A stretch of DNA of 29,680 bases from a virus. Of this stretch, positions 26,763 through 29,680 are shown in pieces (within the stretch, counting starts at the first letter, position 1; each line of letters starts with the position of its first letter). Position numbers and translations under genes: made by a program. The stretch is from positions 1-29,680 of IMG/VR virus record IMGVR_UViG_3300043429_000330; one strand, written 5' to 3'. The notes under the pieces are model-generated. The model worked only from the letters and a program-made list of their open reading frames with translations. It was not told where the DNA came from and searched no databases.

Positions 26763-27188
26763 ATGAAGAAAATCCTGATCATGGGTTTGCCTGGTTCTGG
26801 TAAGACAACGTTTGCAAAAGCATTGTTAGACAAGTTAGGTGAACACAAGATATCATATGCATGGTACAATGGTGATCATGTTCGTAAGATGTATGATGAT
26901 TGGGATTTTTCATTAGATGGTCGTCTCCGCCAGGCACAAAGAATGGCGGAGAAGGCCAACGTTTGTAAGAACTTAGGTATAGTTGCTGTCTCTGATTTTG
27001 TTTGTCCATCAGAATACTATCGTGACATGTATCAACCCGACATTCTTGTTTGGATGGACACTCTCGAAAAATGTGAGTATGAGGACACTAATCAGTTATT
27101 TGAAAAGCCAAGTGACTATGATTATTGTGTCACGCAGTTCTATCAAAATGCTTTTGTGATTGACGATATCATAAGAAACCTTAAATGA
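26763..27188 (+). CDS. APS kinase-like P-loop kinase
   Basis: 141 aa. Walker A GLPGSGKT (8-15). NGDHVRK (36-42) matches the APS-kinase DGDNxR element, and DFSLDGRLRQAQRMAE (48-63) matches its substrate helix. The family phosphorylates adenosine-5'-phosphosulfate to PAPS. At 141 aa it is shorter than CysC (about 200 aa) and the C-terminal part diverges, so a related nucleoside or small-molecule kinase remains possible. It starts directly after the RlpA-like stop and overlaps the sulfotransferase by 4 bp. That pairing strongly favours PAPS supply. Confidence 0.78.
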   Translation: MKKILIMGLPGSGKTTFAKALLDKLGEHKISYAWYNGDHVRKMYDDWDFSLDGRLRQAQRMAEKANVCKNLGIVAVSDFVCPSEYYRDMYQPDILVWMDTLEKCEYEDTNQLFEKPSDYDYCVTQFYQNAFVIDDIIRNLK

Positions 27189-27970
27189 GCCAGACTATTC
27201 ATTTCTATGCCGGACTCCATCGATCTGGCGGCACAGTCTTGGCAAGCATACTCTCCCAAAATCCTAAAGTATATGTAACATCTAATACTGTGTTACATGA
27301 TGTCCTCTCCGTTGCAAACAAAACGTGGAACGAGGCTCCTTCCGTAATCACCCATCCTATGCCAGAGCAACTTGCTAATATGAACAGGGGTATAATTGAG
27401 TCGATGTGGAGTCATCGACCAGAACCTATCATCATTGACCGCAATAGAAACTGGTCACATTGTATGCCTGAAACAAGTAAGTGGTTTGGTAAAGATATCA
27501 AAGTTATTGCCTCTATAAGGGATATCCCTGGCATTATGGCAAGTTGGGTCACTCTATACAAAAGAGAAAAGAAAGACCACTCAAAAGCGGCTATTGAACA
27601 TTTTGCTTTCAAGATGTGGAATCTATACACCAAAGAGTATGTGGATTCTTTCGTAAAGATGAAACGTGAAGCTGGTGATAGAGTCCACTTTTTTAGCTAT
27701 GATGACATTGTATCAAACCCAAGATATCACCTCTCCCACATAGAACACTTTTTAGGTATACCACACTTTGATTATGACTTAGACAACATACATGGTGACT
27801 TTCAGGATTCAAACATCATACCAGAAGGCTTCGAAGGCCTTCACCGTATTAGACCTAAGTATGAGAAGGTGTCTATACCACCAGAAGAAGAATTAGGTCC
27901 AAAACTATACAAGAAGTTCTTAGAGTTAGACGAACATTTCAAAAGCGAGTTACATCATGGAAATCATTAG
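27185..27970 (+). CDS. PAPS-dependent sulfotransferase
   Basis: 261 aa. The 5'-phosphosulfate loop GLHRSGGTVLAS is at residues 10-21. The 3'-phosphate-binding segment is VIASIRDIPGIMASW (107-121), with Arg112 and Ser120. The C-terminal part has the FLGI and FDYDL motifs typical of bacterial sulfotransferases. It would transfer sulfate from PAPS to a hydroxyl or amine of a glycan, lipid or small molecule. Overlaps: 4 bp with the kinase upstream and 14 bp with the 2OG oxygenase downstream. Rhizobial relatives (NodH, LpsS) act on Nod factor and surface polysaccharides; whether this one does is unknown. Confidence 0.87.
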   Translation: MSQTIHFYAGLHRSGGTVLASILSQNPKVYVTSNTVLHDVLSVANKTWNEAPSVITHPMPEQLANMNRGIIESMWSHRPEPIIIDRNRNWSHCMPETSKWFGKDIKVIASIRDIPGIMASWVTLYKREKKDHSKAAIEHFAFKMWNLYTKEYVDSFVKMKREAGDRVHFFSYDDIVSNPRYHLSHIEHFLGIPHFDYDLDNIHGDFQDSNIIPEGFEGLHRIRPKYEKVSIPPEEELGPKLYKKFLELDEHFKSELHHGNH

Positions 27971-28565
27971 CAACCTTCTATCAAGAGAAAAACAGAATGA
28001 AATCGAGAGTGAGTTTCTAAACGGGAGTTTTCCTTGGTACTATAACTCCGTTGCCACTTATGATCAGTTTAATGACCATCGAACTTTAAACACACCGTTC
28101 TTTGGTCATATGTTCTTTATCAATAACGAGATTGTTTCAAGTCATTACTATCCAAAAGTGGTTCAACCAATCGTTGAAGCCCTTGAACGCTATAAGGGCA
28201 AAAGATTCCAGAATCGTATCTGGCGTATCAAAGCCAATCTATACACAAAAGATGGTTCTTATCCTGAGGACTTTCACCATCCACCGCATATCGATAATGG
28301 TGATGAGAACTTTAGAGGTGAGACTTTCCTCTACTTTGTGAATGATGCTGATGGTGATACCTTTATGTTCAATGAGCATTATGATTATGTGCATAAGAGA
28401 TATGGACCTGAGAATTGGAATGGTAACTTTACCAACCAGCTACGTATCACCGCCGAGAAGGGTAAGTCGGTATTGTTTCCTTTGACCCAGTGCCACACCT
28501 CTTCCGTTCCGAGAAGTGGCGGTCCTCGTATCACCCTTAACTTCGTTTTCGGTGAGTATTACTAA
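27957..28565 (+). CDS. 2OG-Fe(II) oxygenase, paralogue of the one at 11646
   Basis: 202 aa. Fe ligands are His111 and Asp113 in PPHIDNGDE and the distal His180 in TQCHTSSVP; Arg191 in PRITLNFVF binds 2-oxoglutarate. The same scaffold order as at 11646-12233 (KANLYT, FLYFVNDADG, MFNEH, GKSVLFP) shows that the two are paralogues with well-diverged middle parts. It overlaps the sulfotransferase by 14 bp and is the last gene of the kinase-sulfotransferase operon. It may hydroxylate the same substrate before or after sulfation. Confidence 0.85.
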   Translation: MEIISNLLSREKQNEIESEFLNGSFPWYYNSVATYDQFNDHRTLNTPFFGHMFFINNEIVSSHYYPKVVQPIVEALERYKGKRFQNRIWRIKANLYTKDGSYPEDFHHPPHIDNGDENFRGETFLYFVNDADGDTFMFNEHYDYVHKRYGPENWNGNFTNQLRITAEKGKSVLFPLTQCHTSSVPRSGGPRITLNFVFGEYY

Positions 28566-28583
28566 GGCATAGATAAATATTGA

Positions 28584-28612
28584 TTGACATTCCTTTTCCA
28601 GTGTGCTATTAT
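28584..28612 (+). promoter_or_regulatory. sigma70-type promoter, repeat copy B
   Basis: TTGACA at 28584-28589, a 17-nt spacer and TATTAT at 28607-28612, then TAGACATAATG. Nearly the same as copy A at 25309-25337. It drives the gene at 28641. Confidence 0.85.
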
Positions 28613-28640
28613 TAGACATAATGTGAGAGGAGATACGGAA

Positions 28641-28910
28641 ATGGTTACCAAGACTGTTTATCGGGAAGTCGCCGTTGATGTTGATGTTGACCTGTGTGAT
28701 TATGATACGGACGAGTTGATCGAGGAAATCGAGTATCGTGATGGTGGTAACAAATGGGAAGTTGTCGATAAGGAAAACACCGAGTTTGTAGCGCCTCGTG
28801 TCTATGATGAAATCTATGAATTGTATCGGGACTATATAAGTCGCAGTCCTTCTTTCGAAGCAAACCTTAAAGACTTCTTCGAAAACTATGCTGGTTCTAT
28901 CGTTCTCTGA
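28641..28910 (+). CDS. Small acidic hypothetical protein
   Basis: 89 aa, strongly acidic (VDVDVDLCDYDTDELIEEIE). A Tyr-rich helical end follows (RVYDEIYELYRDYISRS). GAGAGGAGA lies upstream of the ATG at 28641; earlier in-frame codons lie within the promoter itself. No family recognised. First gene of a transcript from promoter copy B. Confidence 0.7.
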   Translation: MVTKTVYREVAVDVDVDLCDYDTDELIEEIEYRDGGNKWEVVDKENTEFVAPRVYDEIYELYRDYISRSPSFEANLKDFFENYAGSIVL

Positions 28911-28923
28911 AAGGAACACTGAA

Positions 28924-29259
28924 ATGAGAAACAAGTTTATCGCATTGGTTGCCGCTCTCGGCATTGCTTTTGCTGTTGCCACTCCCGCTAAGGCCCAGTT
29001 TTGGGGTCCTTATTACGGCGGTTATGGATACGGTTGGGGATATGGTGGCTGGGGCTACGGTGCCGCTGCTGGTCTGGCCATTGGTGCTATTGCTGGTGCC
29101 GCTATTGCTAACCAGACATATCCTTATTATGGTGGTGGTTATTACTACGAAGGTTATGCACCTGCTGTTGCTGCACCTCGTGTATATCAGAAGAAGCAGA
29201 TTATCATCCGTAACAGTCCTGGTGCTCGGGTGATCGAACAGGATGTGTTTGATTGGTGA
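28924..29259 (+). CDS. Small exported Gly/Tyr-rich protein
   Basis: 111 aa. Signal peptide MRNKFIALVAALGIAFAVAT with cleavage near AKA (residues 22-24). A Gly/Tyr/Trp repeat region (YYGGYGYGWGYGGWGYG), a glycine-zipper segment AAAGLAIGAIAGAAIA and a basic C-terminus follow. Such proteins associate with the outer membrane or cell wall in bacteria. The RBS AAAGGAAC precedes the ATG. A similar layout is common in alphaproteobacterial periplasmic proteins, so host origin is possible. Confidence 0.72.
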   Translation: MRNKFIALVAALGIAFAVATPAKAQFWGPYYGGYGYGWGYGGWGYGAAAGLAIGAIAGAAIANQTYPYYGGGYYYEGYAPAVAAPRVYQKKQIIIRNSPGARVIEQDVFDW

Positions 29260-29268
29260 GGTGCTGAT

Positions 29269-29559
29269 ATGTGCTATTACACCGTAACACTGGATCACAA
29301 TGTTCCTGCCGAGGGTCATAAACGTGCGATTATGATCCTTGACGCTAAAGACAAGAATGAAGCGACCGCTAAGTTTCTAAACACATTCGGTCCTCAATAC
29401 TACAATGAAATCGATCTTGTAGAAGGCATACATATACCCGAAGGCTTTGATCGTCTATTGACAGAACAGGCCAGAAAGTATATACTAAAAGTCAAGACTA
29501 AGGCGGAAGATGCACCGCCATTAATGTCCTATCAGAACATGTTGCATCTGACATATTGA
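29269..29559 (+). CDS. Small hypothetical protein
   Basis: 96 aa, α/β by pattern: strand CYYTVTLDHN, then IMILDAKDKNEATAKFLN, which resembles small phage ferredoxin-like folds. The tail is Lys-rich. No recognised family. It starts 9 nt after the previous stop. Confidence 0.65.
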   Translation: MCYYTVTLDHNVPAEGHKRAIMILDAKDKNEATAKFLNTFGPQYYNEIDLVEGIHIPEGFDRLLTEQARKYILKVKTKAEDAPPLMSYQNMLHLTY

Positions 29560-29566
29560 GGTAAGT

Positions 29567-29680
29567 ATGGAATATATTTTGATCAATGAGTGGTATAGCA
29601 TTTGGTATGCCACTATCGTGCTAGGGTTTCTAACGATGATGAATATCCTCGTCTTTACTGGCGTGGTGTTTGTTGTTACA
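29567..29680 (+). CDS. Membrane protein, N-terminal part only
   Basis: 38 codons up to the window edge, open at the 3' side. The visible part is one long hydrophobic segment (ATIVLGFLTMMNILVFTGVV) after a short polar head. GAGG lies before the ATG. The rest lies outside the window; no function can be given. Confidence 0.55.
   Translation, partial: MEYILINEWYSIWYATIVLGFLTMMNILVFTGVVFVVT

Noticed and set aside
28440-28982. 180-aa minus-strand ORF
   Set aside because: It would cover a promoter, the 2OG oxygenase end and an acidic gene; its sequence mirrors them and has no RBS or family marks.

Overview
The window looks like part of a large T4-superfamily myovirus genome. The T4-type replication block is present in T4-like order: family B DNA polymerase (gp43, 14448-16991), UvsX/RecA-like recombinase (18785-19840) and DnaB-like helicase (gp41, 20119-21498). 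Genes are packed with ATGA or TAATG overlaps, there are two free-standing HNH endonucleases, many tiny ORFs, and a long tRNA array. An alphaproteobacterial, possibly rhizobial, host is my inference. It rests on the DmdC-type acyl-CoA dehydrogenase, a small membrane protein with a KVIQFP segment, and the sulfation genes. No sequence search was run.

Layout. (1) 2-4951: a tight operon of nucleotide-sugar dehydrogenase (partial), two extended SDR sugar epimerase/dehydratases, a small unknown, a 2OG-Fe(II) oxygenase and a full-length acyl-CoA dehydrogenase. (2) 4906-10776: a run of small phage genes interrupted by two minus-strand HNH endonucleases, each ending inside the 3' end of the convergent upstream gene. 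One mini-gene (6366-6491) duplicates the acyl-CoA dehydrogenase C-terminus. Several products are small secreted or membrane proteins. (3) 10776-13922: a QueG-like Fe-S protein, a second 2OG oxygenase, a holin-like membrane protein, a convergent i-spanin/o-spanin pair, a Bfd-like [2Fe-2S] protein and a conserved unknown. (4) 13934-21728: the replication block, with an Sm-like protein directly before gp43 and a tryptophan-halogenase-type flavoprotein between gp43 and uvsX. (5) 21725-26261: about 30 tRNA genes, nearly all with encoded CCA and together covering all 20 amino acids by anticodon. Among them lie several strongly self-complementary non-tRNA segments, a few tiny ORFs, and a Pnk-type HAD phosphatase. 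(6) 26280-29680: an RlpA-like secreted protein, then an overlapping APS kinase - sulfotransferase - 2OG oxygenase operon, then small secreted and unknown genes up to the window edge.

Regulation. Six good sigma70-type promoters (TTGACA, 16-17 nt, TATAAT-like) are visible. Two of them (25309-25337 and 28584-28612) are near-identical repeats.

How the genes may work together. The replication block and lysis genes are ordinary phage functions. The unusual part is the auxiliary chemistry: sugar-nucleotide enzymes, an acyl-CoA dehydrogenase, three 2OG oxygenases, a flavin halogenase, a QueG-like Fe-S protein, and a PAPS-making kinase with a PAPS-using sulfotransferase. The simplest reading is tailoring of glycans or small molecules during infection; no substrate can be read from the sequence. 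The tRNA array with its RNA-repair-type phosphatase suggests a translation-autonomy or tRNA-defence role.
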